This document shows positions 1-8,248 of a stretch of 64,000 bases of DNA, piece after piece. Below the pieces are notes generated by a model that searched no databases, was not told the DNA's origin, and saw only the letters and a list, made by a program, of their open reading frames with translations. The translations under genes were made by a program, and so were the position numbers. Location: the NCBI RefSeq assembly GCF_020991375.1, contig NZ_JAJLQZ010000011.1:62001-126000 (forward strand). The letters are read 5' to 3'. Position 1 is the stretch's first letter. Each line of letters starts with the position of its first letter. Source of the DNA: Glycomyces amatae. GTDB lineage: Bacteria; Actinomycetota; Actinomycetes; Mycobacteriales; Micromonosporaceae.

Positions 1-66
1 GGTCCCGTCCCTATGCGTCGTCCGTCCTCATGAGATCTCGACCTTCACGGCCTCGATCTTCACGGC

Positions 67-2415
67 TCAGTCGCCCCAGTTCGCGGCGGCGCGGCGGCGG
101 CGCATGACGAGCAGGGTGGTGATCCCGGCGGCGGCCACGAGCACGGCGCCCGCGACCGCGGCGGTGAGGGCCGCGCCGGTGGTCGGCAGCTGCCCGCCGC
201 CGCCGCCGTTCCCGACCTCCTCGACCAGTTCGGCGATGCCCCAGTTGGCGTTGGTGTTCCAGGACAGGCCGGTCGGGTCGTACCAGGTGTGGACGGCGGT
301 GCGGACGCCGTCGGTGCCGTCGTTGACCTGGAGATCCAGGCCGTGCTCGGCGCCCACGACGCCCTGGCCCTCGGCCAGCGCGACGGCGATCTCGACCCGG
401 TAGCCGGTGTCGGTGACCGCGGCGGCGCTGGTGAGCTCGCCCGCCTCGGGTCCGTTGCCGCCCACGGAGACCACGTTGGTGAAGCTGACGCGGTACTGGC
501 CGTCGGCCTCGTCGTAGCCGCCGGACTTGGTGTTGCCGGGGTTGAGGAAGACCTCGACGGAGTCCTGCTCCCAGGGGTTGGCGCTGGCCTCGTCGAGCTG
601 CGGGTCGGTGACCTCGAAGAGGGCGTAGACCGCGTCCTCGTCCCACAGGAGCGAGACGTCGGCCTTGGCGCCGTCGGCGCCGCCCTCGATGGTCACCTCG
701 GTCGCGACCGTGGCGGCCCCGTCCCAGGCGGCCTCCCTCTCGCCGTCGACCACCGGGGCGGTGTCGGCGAGGGGCACCTGGACGCGGGCGTAGTCGGGCT
801 CCTCCTGCTCGGGGACGTCGGGCAGGCGGCTCGGGTCGACGATGCCCCAGTAGGCCCATTTGGACTGGAGGGCGTCGTCGAAGACCAGGGGGCTCTCCAG
901 GGGCCGGTCCTCGTCGCGCAGCCAGGAGCGGGCGTCGTGCAGGCCCCAGACGGTCACGGACTCGAGCAGGTCGGCGTGCTCGCGGAACATGGCGAACAGG
1001 TCGCGGAAGTAGTGCCCCTGCTCGATGAGCCGGGCTTCGAGCTCGGGGAACTCCTCCCCCGCCCCGGGGGCGCCGATGGCGATGTCGAGTTCGGTGACCG
1101 TCTGGAGCACGCCGAGGCCGGCGAACTTCTCGATGCTGTCCTCGATCTGGTCGATCGAGGTGTTGAGGTTGATGTGGGTCTGGTGGCCGACGCCGTCGAC
1201 GGGGACGCCGTCGGCGATCATGTCGGCGACCAGGTTGTAGAGGTTGTCGCGCTTGCCGGGGTTGTCGGTGCCGTAGTCGTTGATGAACAGCTTCACGTCG
1301 GTGGCGCCGACGGCGTCGAACTGCTCGCGGGCGATCCGGAAGGCCTCCGAGACGTACTCGGGCCCTTCGAAGATCTGGTACCAGCGGCTGTTGCGGTAGA
1401 CCTCGGCGTTGTTGTCGCTGATGACCTCGTTGACGACGTCCCAGGCCCAGATGTCGTCGCCGTAGTGCTCGGCGAGGGCGCCGATGTGCGCCTCGAGGCG
1501 GTCGAGCATGATCTGGCGGTCTTCGCCTGCGCTGCCGAGGGGCTCGCCGGCGTTCGGGTGGCCCGCGGGGTACTGGAACCACCACTCGGGGACCTGGTCG
1601 GTGTGCCACAGGAAGGTGTGGCCCCACACCTCCATGCCGTTGGCCTGCGCGTACTCGACGAGTTCGTCGGCCGCGTCGAAGGTGAACTCGCCCTCGGTCG
1701 GCTGGATCGCGTCGGGCTTCATGTGGTTCTCGGCGGTGATGGAGTTGAAGTGCTTGCTCAGCAGCTGCGACGAGGGGTCGACGAGGTCGCGGGAGTCGAC
1801 GGCGGCGCCGATGAGGAAGTCGTCGGCGAGGACGTCCTTGAGCGCGGGGATGTCCGGCTCGATGCCGGGCGGGTCGAGCTCGGTGATCGTGAAGTCGTCG
1901 ATCCAGTAGGAGGCGTCCACGGTGGGCGACTCGATGTAGAAGGTGAGGCTGTCGGCGGGGCCGGTGATGCTGTACTGCCCGGTGAGCTCGGCCCAGTCGG
2001 TGCCGACGGCGGACTGGTAGACGACCGAGTCGTAGGAGGTGCCCTCGGCGGTCTCGCGCTGGACGGTGGCGGTGAGCAGCTCACCCTCGCTGCCGTCGGC
2101 GAAGCGGACGCCGACGGCGATCTCGTAGGTGCCGCCGGGGACGATGTGGTCGGTGATGTCGACCGAGGGGCCGTGCCAGTCGGCGGAGCGGCCTTCGGTG
2201 AGGAGGGCGCCGTCCTCGACGGCGAGGGTGACGGGTCCGCGCGGGACCCAGTCGCCGACCGTCCCGTCCTCGAAGTCCGAGGTGTGGACGACGGCGCCCT
2301 CGTCCTGGGCGGCGGCGGGCTGGGCGAACCCGATGGCCGCGGGCAGGAGGAGGGCGCCGGTGCCGGCGGCGAGGGCGCGCAGGCGCCGGTGCCGTTCGCG
2401 GGGTTGACGTTTCAT
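67..2415 (-). CDS. LPXTG-anchored GH10 endo-1,4-beta-xylanase with CBM22-like and CBM9-like modules
   Basis: Secreted and probably wall-anchored endo-xylanase (782 aa) that would cut the xylan backbone outside the cell. Order seen: basic signal peptide (about 1-36), a CBM22/CBM4_9-like module (about 40-180), a GH10 barrel (about 190-515), a CBM9-like module (about 540-730), a Gly-rich linker, LPTTG at 743-747, one hydrophobic helix and an RRRR tail, i.e. a sortase signal. The GH10 acid/base is E330 in DVVNEV and the nucleophile E442 in VTELDIA. I start at the ATG at 2415 because ACGGAG lies ten bases upstream and the signal peptide follows at once; longer in-frame readings enter the promoter region. 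No sortase gene is in the window. The domain calls rest on motif recognition; the boundaries are approximate. Confidence 0.93.
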   Translation of the reverse strand: MKRQPRERHRRLRALAAGTGALLLPAAIGFAQPAAAQDEGAVVHTSDFEDGTVGDWVPRGPVTLAVEDGALLTEGRSADWHGPSVDITDHIVPGGTYEIAVGVRFADGSEGELLTATVQRETAEGTSYDSVVYQSAVGTDWAELTGQYSITGPADSLTFYIESPTVDASYWIDDFTITELDPPGIEPDIPALKDVLADDFLIGAAVDSRDLVDPSSQLLSKHFNSITAENHMKPDAIQPTEGEFTFDAADELVEYAQANGMEVWGHTFLWHTDQVPEWWFQYPAGHPNAGEPLGSAGEDRQIMLDRLEAHIGALAEHYGDDIWAWDVVNEVISDNNAEVYRNSRWYQIFEGPEYVSEAFRIAREQFDAVGATDVKLFINDYGTDNPGKRDNLYNLVADMIADGVPVDGVGHQTHINLNTSIDQIEDSIEKFAGLGVLQTVTELDIAIGAPGAGEEFPELEARLIEQGHYFRDLFAMFREHADLLESVTVWGLHDARSWLRDEDRPLESPLVFDDALQSKWAYWGIVDPSRLPDVPEQEEPDYARVQVPLADTAPVVDGEREAAWDGAATVATEVTIEGGADGAKADVSLLWDEDAVYALFEVTDPQLDEASANPWEQDSVEVFLNPGNTKSGGYDEADGQYRVSFTNVVSVGGNGPEAGELTSAAAVTDTGYRVEIAVALAEGQGVVGAEHGLDLQVNDGTDGVRTAVHTWYDPTGLSWNTNANWGIAELVEEVGNGGGGGQLPTTGAALTAAVAGAVLVAAAGITTLLVMRRRRAAANWGD

Positions 2416-2455
2416 GCTGTTGCGACTCCGTTGCGGAGGAGGGATAACGGGGTTC

Positions 2456-2486
2456 CGGAAGTTTCGGTGATTCTTTGAAACTTCCG
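2456..2486. promoter_or_regulatory. Inverted-repeat operator in the xylanase leader
   Basis: A perfect 10-bp inverted repeat, CGGAAGTTTC (2456-2465) and GAAACTTCCG (2477-2486), with an 11-bp spacer. It begins 14 bp downstream of the predicted -10 box of the xylanase gene, so a bound protein would block early transcription. GAAA...TTTC palindromes are known cis elements of streptomycete xylanase genes; that this one binds a LacI-type xylan regulator is inference. Which regulator acts is not visible; two LacI genes at 29907 and 57785 are candidates. Confidence 0.6.
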
Positions 2487-2500
2487 AACGGGGTGGTGCC

Positions 2501-2529
2501 ATGCTATGGGGGATATCAACGGCTGTCAA
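2501..2529 (-). promoter_or_regulatory. Sigma-70-type promoter of the GH10 xylanase
   Basis: On the minus strand TTGACA (2529-2524) is followed after exactly 17 bp by TAGCAT (2506-2501). The -35 is a perfect consensus and the -10 matches four of six positions. It points at the xylanase start at 2415, leaving a leader of about 80 bases that contains the inverted repeat. Confidence 0.6.
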
Positions 2530-2569
2530 TCACCGGGGTCGATGTTCTCTTTCCGCCCGCGGCGCGGCA

Positions 2570-2598
2570 GGCCCGGCCGGGTCGCGCTCGGCCGGGCC
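2570..2598 (-). terminator. Probable terminator hairpin downstream of the VOC gene
   Basis: GGCCCGGCCG (2570-2579) pairs perfectly with CGGCCGGGCC (2589-2598) around a 9-base loop, just beyond the stop of the VOC gene at 2612. There is no T-tract, which is common for actinobacterial terminators. Confidence 0.45.
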
Positions 2599-2611
2599 TT
2601 CCGTTGGGGGG

Positions 2612-3031
2612 CTAGGACTGCGGCGCTTCGACGTCCAGGACCCAGGTGACGCCGAAGCGGTCCTTGAGCATCCCGTACAGCGGCGCCCACGCGGACGGGC
2701 CGAGCGGCTGGACGACCTCGGCGCCCTCGGCCAGGCCCTTCCAGGCGGCGGTGATCTCGTCGGGGTCGTCGCCGCGGACCGAGACGAAGAACGGGTCCTC
2801 GCCGCGGCTCCAGGGCCGGGAGGCGGGCACGTCGTAGGCCATCACCCGGAAGCCGCCCGGGGCCGACACCTGGCCCCAGACGATGTCGGCCGCCTCGGCC
2901 GGGTCCTCGGCGGTCCCCATGTCGCCGTAGGTGATGACGGCCAGGTCGCCGCCGAATGCGGAACGGTAGAACTCCAGCGCCGCGCGGGCGTCGCCGCGGA
3001 AGTTCAGGTGCGGGGTCGTGTTCACGCTCAT
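2612..3031 (-). CDS. VOC-superfamily (PhnB/glyoxalase-like) protein
   Basis: A 139-aa protein of the vicinal oxygen chelate fold. The start (TPHLNFRGDARAALEFYR) and the later FGVTWVLD segment are the two halves of a PhnB/3-demethylubiquinone-type glyoxalase domain. Such proteins are dimers that bind small molecules or metals; many are unassigned or give resistance to an antibiotic or metal. It is read away from the WYL regulator that starts 105 bp away, a common pairing in which the regulator controls its neighbour. The substrate cannot be told from the sequence. Confidence 0.85.
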   Translation of the reverse strand: MSVNTTPHLNFRGDARAALEFYRSAFGGDLAVITYGDMGTAEDPAEAADIVWGQVSAPGGFRVMAYDVPASRPWSRGEDPFFVSVRGDDPDEITAAWKGLAEGAEVVQPLGPSAWAPLYGMLKDRFGVTWVLDVEAPQS

Positions 3032-3136
3032 GTGCTGCTCCTTGCGGTCCGCCCGGCGGCCTTCGCCGGGCGCGGAACCGATGCTCGCAGCGGTAGCGGA
3101 CAGGTGGTGTCCGGTACCGGTGGCAGGATGGCGGGT

Positions 3137-4174
3137 ATGACGGGAACCTCATCGCGCGTGCTCACGCTGCTGTCGCTGCTCCAGACGCGCCGGGACTGGC
3201 CGGGCGGGCTGCTGGCGGAGCGTCTGGCGGTCTCGGAGCGGACCGTGCGGCGCGACGTCGAGCGCCTGCGCGGGCTCGGGTACCGGGTGCGGACGGTCAA
3301 GGGGCCGTACGGCGGCTACCGGCTCGAGGCGGGCGCGGACCTGCCGCCGCTGCTGTTCGACGACGAGCAGGCGGTGGCGCTGGCGATCGCGCTGCGGACG
3401 GCCTCGGGCGCCGGGATCGAGGAGGCCGCCGCCCGGGCGCTGGCGACGGTCCGCCAGGTGCTGCCCGCCCGGCTGCGCCGCCGCGTCGACGCGATCCGGG
3501 TCAGTGCGGTCCCGCAGGGCGGCGCGGGGGCCGACCCGGGGGTGCTGGCGGCCCTGAGCACGGCGGTCCAGGCCGGTGAGGAGGTCCGGTTCGACTATTC
3601 CTCTTCCGAGGACGCCGTCTCCGGCGGCGCCGTTGCCGGCGGTGCCGCTTTCGGCAAGGCGCCCTTGGGCGATGCCTCCCACGACCGCGCCTCGTCCCGG
3701 GAGCGGCGCCGGGCGCAGCCGCACCACGTCCTCACCTGGCGGGGACGCTGGTACCTGGTCGCGTGGGACCTCGACCGCGGGGACTGGCGCGTGTTCCGGG
3801 TCGACCGGATGGCGCTGCGCGCCCCGAACGGGCCGCGCTTCGCGCCGCGCGAGGTGCCCGGGGGCGACGTGCACGCGTTCGTGCGCGCCCGGTTCAAGGG
3901 CTCGGACGGGCCGGACGCCTGGCCCTGCACCGGGTCGGTGGTGCTGGCGCTGCCCGCCGCGGCGGCGCTGCCCTTCGCCGAAGACGGGACCGTGGAGGAC
4001 CTGGGGCCGGGGCGGTGCCGCCTCACGATCGGCGCGTGGTCGTGGCCGGCGGTGGCCGCCGCCGTCGCCAGGTTCGACGCGGACATCGAAGCGGCGCAAC
4101 CGGTCGAACTCGCCCGTGCCTTCGCGGCGCTCGCCGCCCGCTGCAACGCCGTCCGCTCCGAAAATCCTGCATGA
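3137..4174 (+). CDS. WYL-domain transcriptional regulator (YafY/DeoR-like HTH)
   Basis: A 345-aa regulator: winged HTH at about 5-60 (LLAERLAVSERTVRRDVERLR), then a WYL ligand-binding domain in which HHVLTWRGRWYLVAWDLDR holds the signature, and a C-terminal WCX-like part ending at ARAFAALAARCNAV. I use the ATG at 3137; one nine bases upstream (3128) is in frame but has no room for a ribosome site. It probably controls the divergent VOC gene. A 37-bp stretch of its 3' part (4011-4047) is repeated exactly 3.5 kb downstream beyond the ATPase gene. The gene itself looks complete: the WCX part and stop are where expected. An Ala/Gly-rich insertion lies before the WYL motif. Confidence 0.88.
   Translation: MTGTSSRVLTLLSLLQTRRDWPGGLLAERLAVSERTVRRDVERLRGLGYRVRTVKGPYGGYRLEAGADLPPLLFDDEQAVALAIALRTASGAGIEEAAARALATVRQVLPARLRRRVDAIRVSAVPQGGAGADPGVLAALSTAVQAGEEVRFDYSSSEDAVSGGAVAGGAAFGKAPLGDASHDRASSRERRRAQPHHVLTWRGRWYLVAWDLDRGDWRVFRVDRMALRAPNGPRFAPREVPGGDVHAFVRARFKGSDGPDAWPCTGSVVLALPAAAALPFAEDGTVEDLGPGRCRLTIGAWSWPAVAAAVARFDADIEAAQPVELARAFAALAARCNAVRSENPA
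4011..4047 (+). repeat. 37-bp direct repeat, copy 1 (inside WYL gene)
   Basis: The 37 bases starting GGCGGTGCCGCCTCACGATC and ending TGGTCGTGGCC recur without a mismatch at 7572-7608. Copy 1 is in frame within the WYL gene, coding GRCRLTIGAWSW, a normal part of this family, so it is probably the original. The flanks of the two copies differ. Together they bracket the lower-GC ATPase island. Confidence 0.9.
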
Positions 4175-4439
4175 CATCACGCCATGAGTGCGGCGCCCTC
4201 GACATCGCGAACAACCGGTACGGTCCCGTTACCTTCAATCCACCGGCACAACACCGATTGCGGGCCTCTCAGGAGAACCCGACACCGGCTACAATGGGAA
4301 GACGAGACATCAGCTCTGCGTTACATCGCCACAGCCGCCCTTGCAACACGCAACACAATCCCCCCAATAGGTCGAAGCCGGCAATGCCGTCAACTATCCC
4401 TCACATCCCTCGATACCTGTTGGAGCGTGAACCATCACC

Positions 4440-7400
4440 ATGCCCGAACCCGCAGCAACGCTCTTCTTGAGCATTGAAAAACGCTCGCCCGCAGGAGGAT
4501 CGGCGGGCCGGAGAAGTGCTAGAGACAGCTCCGCCGCGCTTGAATTCGAGCTGCGATTCCTGACGCTTCTCGCGCTCGCCGGAACACAGGCCGCCGGATT
4601 GTCAGCACCGAGAATCAGCAGGTCTCCAGGTCTCGGGGAACTCATCTCACTGCTACGCGTGACGCGTGATCAGCTTCAAGAGGCCTCGGGAACCGCCGCA
4701 ACCCAAATCTGGACAGCAGTGACAGAGGTACTGGAGCTTTTCGATCGGGGTATTCCCAATGACCCGAACGGGCTTCGATCTTTCAGGAACCTCCGAAACC
4801 ATATCAGCCACGGAGGGCCACTCATCTCCGAGCTGTCTCCTGAGACCGAGAGGATGGTCCGAGCGACATCCGAGGCGATCCTGTCATGCCTCGACGGCGC
4901 CCTGCTCGTGGTTCGCGAGACGATGAAAGGCACCCGGTACCCCTCGATCACGTGGGCGGAGGAGGAGATCCCCCTGTGGCCCTTCATCTGCGCCCGAGGC
5001 GATGGCAACTGGCTCGTCTACGCCACCTTCAACAGTTCCGTGCCGAAGTACCACTGCTTCGGTCCCGGCGGGGTCGTCTCCAAACCCGAAGATATCGATG
5101 GGGAGACCATCAGGGCGCTGGGCTCGCTCGTCCGGGAACGCAAGGACAAGAAGAGCACCGCCCTCTCCGAGTTCATCGCCGATGTCAAGAGGGACCTCGA
5201 GGGGTTCACCGAAGACCAGGCCGAGGTTCCTGAGTACTTCGAGCATGAGGACGGATTCGGCTACCAGTGGGTCAGAGCCACCAGCGGCGGCAACGAACCC
5301 CGGGTCGACCTGTTCCGGATCGGTAGTGACAACCAACGGCAGTGGCGAGGCGAATCGGCCTGGCTCCGATACTCCAAGTACCTGCGCACCATGGCGAACT
5401 GGCAGGTCATCGCCGCTCGGATTCGCAGAGACCTCGAAAGCGCCGAGCAGCTACTGGCCGACGAAGAACAGAGTTTCCTCGACTGGGACGTCAAGACCTC
5501 GGCGGATCGGGAGGCGAGGGTCGTGGTCAGTGACTACGACGGACGCAACAAGAAGGAACAGACCTTCTCCGTGCTGATCGACGGCATCGACGAGGACCTG
5601 GAGGTCGAGAAGGGCCAGACCCAGGTGGTGTTCGTCAACGGCGAGGCGGGAATCGGTAAGACTCGGGCACTCATCAACGCCGCCAAGCGACGCGCACTCC
5701 AAGTCGAATCGGCGGCCACCGCCGAAGACGAGGACCTCCCTCTGTTCCTGTACATGCGTTCGACTGGAAACGCATTCGCCAGCCTCACGACGGCAGTCCG
5801 GTCGGCGGTGTCGGTGACGCGCAACCTCACCCAGACCACCGTTGAGGTCCTCTGCCGGAACGGGCAGATGGCGCTCCTGATCGACGGCTTCGACGAGCTT
5901 CTCGGTAGTCCCGCCTACAACGATGCCCTAGGGTCTCTCCGGCCGTGGCTCGAAACGCTGAGTGGGCGAGGTGTCCTGGTGGTCTCCGCCAGGTCTTCGT
6001 ACTATCTGAACCAGTACCGGTCTAGCGTCGAACGCGCGAGCATGCTCGGACACGCCGCCGTGCGCCACCGCATCGCCGAGGTGCAGCGCTGGTCCGAGAC
6101 TGAAATCCGATCGTTCCTGGCGGACTATCAAGTCCCTGTGCACCTGGTCGAGCGACTCACCGCAAGCGACCGCGAACTGCTGGGCCTGCCGTTCTTCGCC
6201 CGCGGTTTCGCCGAGATGTACCGCAAAGGAGCCGACGACCTCAATGCGGGCGTCTCACTGCCCACTTACCTGCTGCGTCAGTACATCACTCGCGAGCAGG
6301 GGAAACTGCGGCGAGGCGAGACGGTGGAGGCCGGATCACTCATCAGCCACGAGGAGCTCATGCGCACTTTCGCAATCGTAGCGGACCTCATGAGCGGCAA
6401 CGACGATCGCGAAGCCGATCTCGACACCTTGGAATACGCCGCCGCAGAGGCGATCGGCGTACCGGCCGACTCCGATCTGGACCAGGCCAGGCCGATGCTG
6501 AAGAAGCGTCTTCCGGTGCTCTGCGGTCTCGACCTCCAGTCATTCGACGGCGGAGAAAAACGGTTTCGGTTCCAGCATGAGCTCTTCTACGACCAATTCC
6601 TGGCGGAGGCGGCGGCGACCAACCTCAACGAGGCGGACTTGCCTCAGTTCTACTCGATGCTGCGGAGCTCCCTGTGGCGCCGGGCCACTGTGGCCGGCGT
6701 GGTCGCCGCCTGCGGCACGGACCTCGTCATCGAAGCCGTGGAATCGTTCAACCCGAGTCAGAGAAAACCGCTCAACAAGGCCGAGACACCGATCGTCCGG
6801 GCCAACATAGGTTCGCTGTGGTCGGAGGTCATCAAGCAGACCGGACACTTCCCGACCTACCCGGTGAAGGACGCCGACTTCGCCGGAACACTGGACCTGA
6901 GCGGTGTCGAATGCTCCCACGCACAGCTGCTCAACTGCTCCATCGACAGCCTGGTCATCCCCGAATCCCCCAATTGGCGAGTGTCCCTGCAAGGCACCAT
7001 TGTGAACCAGCTCGTCAGCGGCAACCCGCACCCCAGTCTGTCGGGTCTGACGGGTCTCGCCCACGCGGATCTGTCAGTCCTGCTCATCCGAACAAACCGG
7101 ATGAACGAGTACTGGGAGCGCCGCTCGGAGATCTTCGACGCGCTTCGGCGCCACGGTGCGAGCGTGGTGGATGCGCCCGACGAGACCACCAGCCAGATTT
7201 CACCGAAGGTTGAGCATGCGAGGCACTTCCTCAGCGGACTCATGTTCAAGGCGGAATCCTCTGTGGTCTTGAAGAGCAACTATGAACTCGAGGACGACCG
7301 ACTGCATAACCTTGTGGACAATCAGAGCGAATGGCGGGATTTCGCAAAACTACTCGAAGAGACCGAACTCGCGACGACCGAGTCGTTCTCGGCCAGTGGC

Positions 7401-7502
7401 AAACGAAAGATCCGGATGCGGTTCAAAGTCGGCATCAAGGCGGTTCTCAACAACGACGGGACCAACGACAAGGTCACCAAATTCTGGGACCGCCTGCGTT
7501 GA
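4440..7502 (+). CDS. STAND/NACHT-like ATPase with N-terminal HEPN-like motif; candidate anti-phage defence gene
   Basis: A 1020-aa protein with three visible parts. The N-terminal helical region (about 30-170) carries overlapping R-x4-H motifs, RNLRNH (116-121) and RNHISH (119-124), as in HEPN ribonucleases. The centre is a NACHT-like ATPase: Walker A GEAGIGKT (401-408) and Walker B LLIDGFDEL (479-487), with a winged-helix-like part behind it (FRFQHELFYDQFLAEA). The end (about 820-1020) has a short pentapeptide-like stretch and a region I do not recognise. Bacterial NACHT proteins are known phage sensors that trigger an effector; an effector role for HEPN here is inference. GGAG lies 14 bases before the ATG, a long spacing. 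Hand count: bases 4381-4440 are 53% GC against 78% at 8401-8460. A perfect 37-bp direct repeat flanks the gene, so it was probably acquired. No partner gene is adjacent. Confidence 0.8.
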   Translation: MPEPAATLFLSIEKRSPAGGSAGRRSARDSSAALEFELRFLTLLALAGTQAAGLSAPRISRSPGLGELISLLRVTRDQLQEASGTAATQIWTAVTEVLELFDRGIPNDPNGLRSFRNLRNHISHGGPLISELSPETERMVRATSEAILSCLDGALLVVRETMKGTRYPSITWAEEEIPLWPFICARGDGNWLVYATFNSSVPKYHCFGPGGVVSKPEDIDGETIRALGSLVRERKDKKSTALSEFIADVKRDLEGFTEDQAEVPEYFEHEDGFGYQWVRATSGGNEPRVDLFRIGSDNQRQWRGESAWLRYSKYLRTMANWQVIAARIRRDLESAEQLLADEEQSFLDWDVKTSADREARVVVSDYDGRNKKEQTFSVLIDGIDEDLEVEKGQTQVVFVNGEAGIGKTRALINAAKRRALQVESAATAEDEDLPLFLYMRSTGNAFASLTTAVRSAVSVTRNLTQTTVEVLCRNGQMALLIDGFDELLGSPAYNDALGSLRPWLETLSGRGVLVVSARSSYYLNQYRSSVERASMLGHAAVRHRIAEVQRWSETEIRSFLADYQVPVHLVERLTASDRELLGLPFFARGFAEMYRKGADDLNAGVSLPTYLLRQYITREQGKLRRGETVEAGSLISHEELMRTFAIVADLMSGNDDREADLDTLEYAAAEAIGVPADSDLDQARPMLKKRLPVLCGLDLQSFDGGEKRFRFQHELFYDQFLAEAAATNLNEADLPQFYSMLRSSLWRRATVAGVVAACGTDLVIEAVESFNPSQRKPLNKAETPIVRANIGSLWSEVIKQTGHFPTYPVKDADFAGTLDLSGVECSHAQLLNCSIDSLVIPESPNWRVSLQGTIVNQLVSGNPHPSLSGLTGLAHADLSVLLIRTNRMNEYWERRSEIFDALRRHGASVVDAPDETTSQISPKVEHARHFLSGLMFKAESSVVLKSNYELEDDRLHNLVDNQSEWRDFAKLLEETELATTESFSASGKRKIRMRFKVGIKAVLNNDGTNDKVTKFWDRLR

Positions 7503-7571
7503 GGCCTGGATCGAGCGTTAGACGGCCTGTGCACCACAGGGACAGCTGAACGTTCGAGGCGCCAGTGTAGA

Positions 7572-7608
7572 GGCGGTGCCGCCTCACGATCGGCGCGTGG
7601 TCGTGGCC
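7572..7608 (+). repeat. 37-bp direct repeat, copy 2
   Basis: Exact second copy of 4011-4047. Here it is out of its coding context: WYL sequence is absent on both sides, and the match stops exactly where IS982-type transposase sequence begins (cagcacctgctccagg at 7609). The distance between copies is 3,561 bp. Confidence 0.9.
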
Positions 7609-7922
7609 CAGCACCTGCTCCAGGTCAAGACCGAGCGCCGCTGGATCCACTACGCCCGCAAGCACCTTCGACACCTGTTCCCTTTCATCCCCGGCCAGTC
7701 GGGCTACCAGGAGCACGAGACGTTCAGGCGCGGCGGCCTCGGCGGCGTCCTCCAGCGGATCGAGGCGATCATCGACACGCTCGAAGACCACAACGGGAGA
7801 ACACCCGAAAGGGGGTGTTCTCCTACGCCGCCTCGCGCGTCCTCGCGCTGACCGCCGCCATCTGGAACAACTGGCGCACCGACCAGCCCGTTCTCCGATC
7901 GCTCACGGCATACGACCATTAA
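7609..7922 (+). pseudogene. Remnant of an IS982-family transposase (internally deleted and frameshifted)
   Basis: In one frame the DNA reads LLQVKTERRWIHYARKHL, then HLFPFIPGQSGY, which is the N-terminal part of IS982-family transposases. It jumps at about 7708 to RRGGLGGVLQRIEAIIDTL, which is C-terminal sequence, so the central DDE catalytic core is missing. After codon 7807-7809 the frame shifts, and GVFSYAASRVLALTAAIW followed by PVLRSLTAYDH and a stop at 7920 completes the family's C-terminus. The left end is cut exactly at the 37-bp repeat. It cannot make a working transposase. Assignment is from recalled family motifs. Confidence 0.75.
7796..7823. repeat. 11-bp perfect hairpin at the frameshift point of the IS remnant
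   Basis: GGAGAACACCC (7796-7806) and GGGTGTTCTCC (7813-7823) form a perfect stem with loop GAAAGG. It sits exactly where the two transposase frames meet. It may be a chance product of coding sequence, or a hairpin that caused the replication slip. Confidence 0.5.
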
Positions 7923-8248
7923 CGATCAATCATCTAGGCCCTGTCGGCGGACTTCAGGGGCGGCATCCGGGTCCATCGGTTCGGTCGGGCGGCAGGCGCT
8001 CCGGTGTCGTCTCCGGAGCGCCGACGACGCGGCGAGCGGGCCGTCGGCCGGATGCCGCTGCGCGGCGTCCGGTCCGGGCGCCGACGCGGGCCGCCGACCC
8101 GCGGCGTCCCTCAGCAGGACCAGGGACCGACCTCCGGTCACGTGACGGGGGCCTCGCGGGCCGGACTGGAATACTGTTCCGCGGCACGGGGACCGCGCTC
8201 CGAGCAAGTGCTCCCCGGCCGCCGACGAGAGGAAGGGAGTGGCGCCGA
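7923..8248. other. Non-coding stretch before the AfsR-like gene
   Basis: No gene, RNA or repeat could be supported here. The DNA returns to high GC. It begins with TAGGCCCTGTCGGCGGACTT, which looks a little like an insertion-sequence end, but no matching partner was found. The last bases hold the ribosome site GGAAGGGAG of the next gene. Confidence 0.5.

Noticed and set aside
1..66. Repeated TCGAxCTTCACGGC at the left edge
   Set aside because: Two 14-base near-copies in a short GC-rich tail beyond the xylanase stop; too little context to call a feature.
4011..7608. Classical prophage or integrative element with att sites
   Set aside because: No integrase, excisionase or phage gene lies between the repeats, copy 1 is inside an intact gene, and the sequence after copy 2 is not WYL sequence. 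I keep only the rearrangement or acquisition reading.
7796..7823. Transcription terminator of the ATPase gene
   Set aside because: It lies about 300 bp past the stop within transposase-derived sequence and has no T-tract; the stem bases are also coding.
7935..7954. Insertion-sequence end (GGCCCTGTCGGCGGACTT)
   Set aside because: No inverted partner or target duplication was found in the surrounding sequence.
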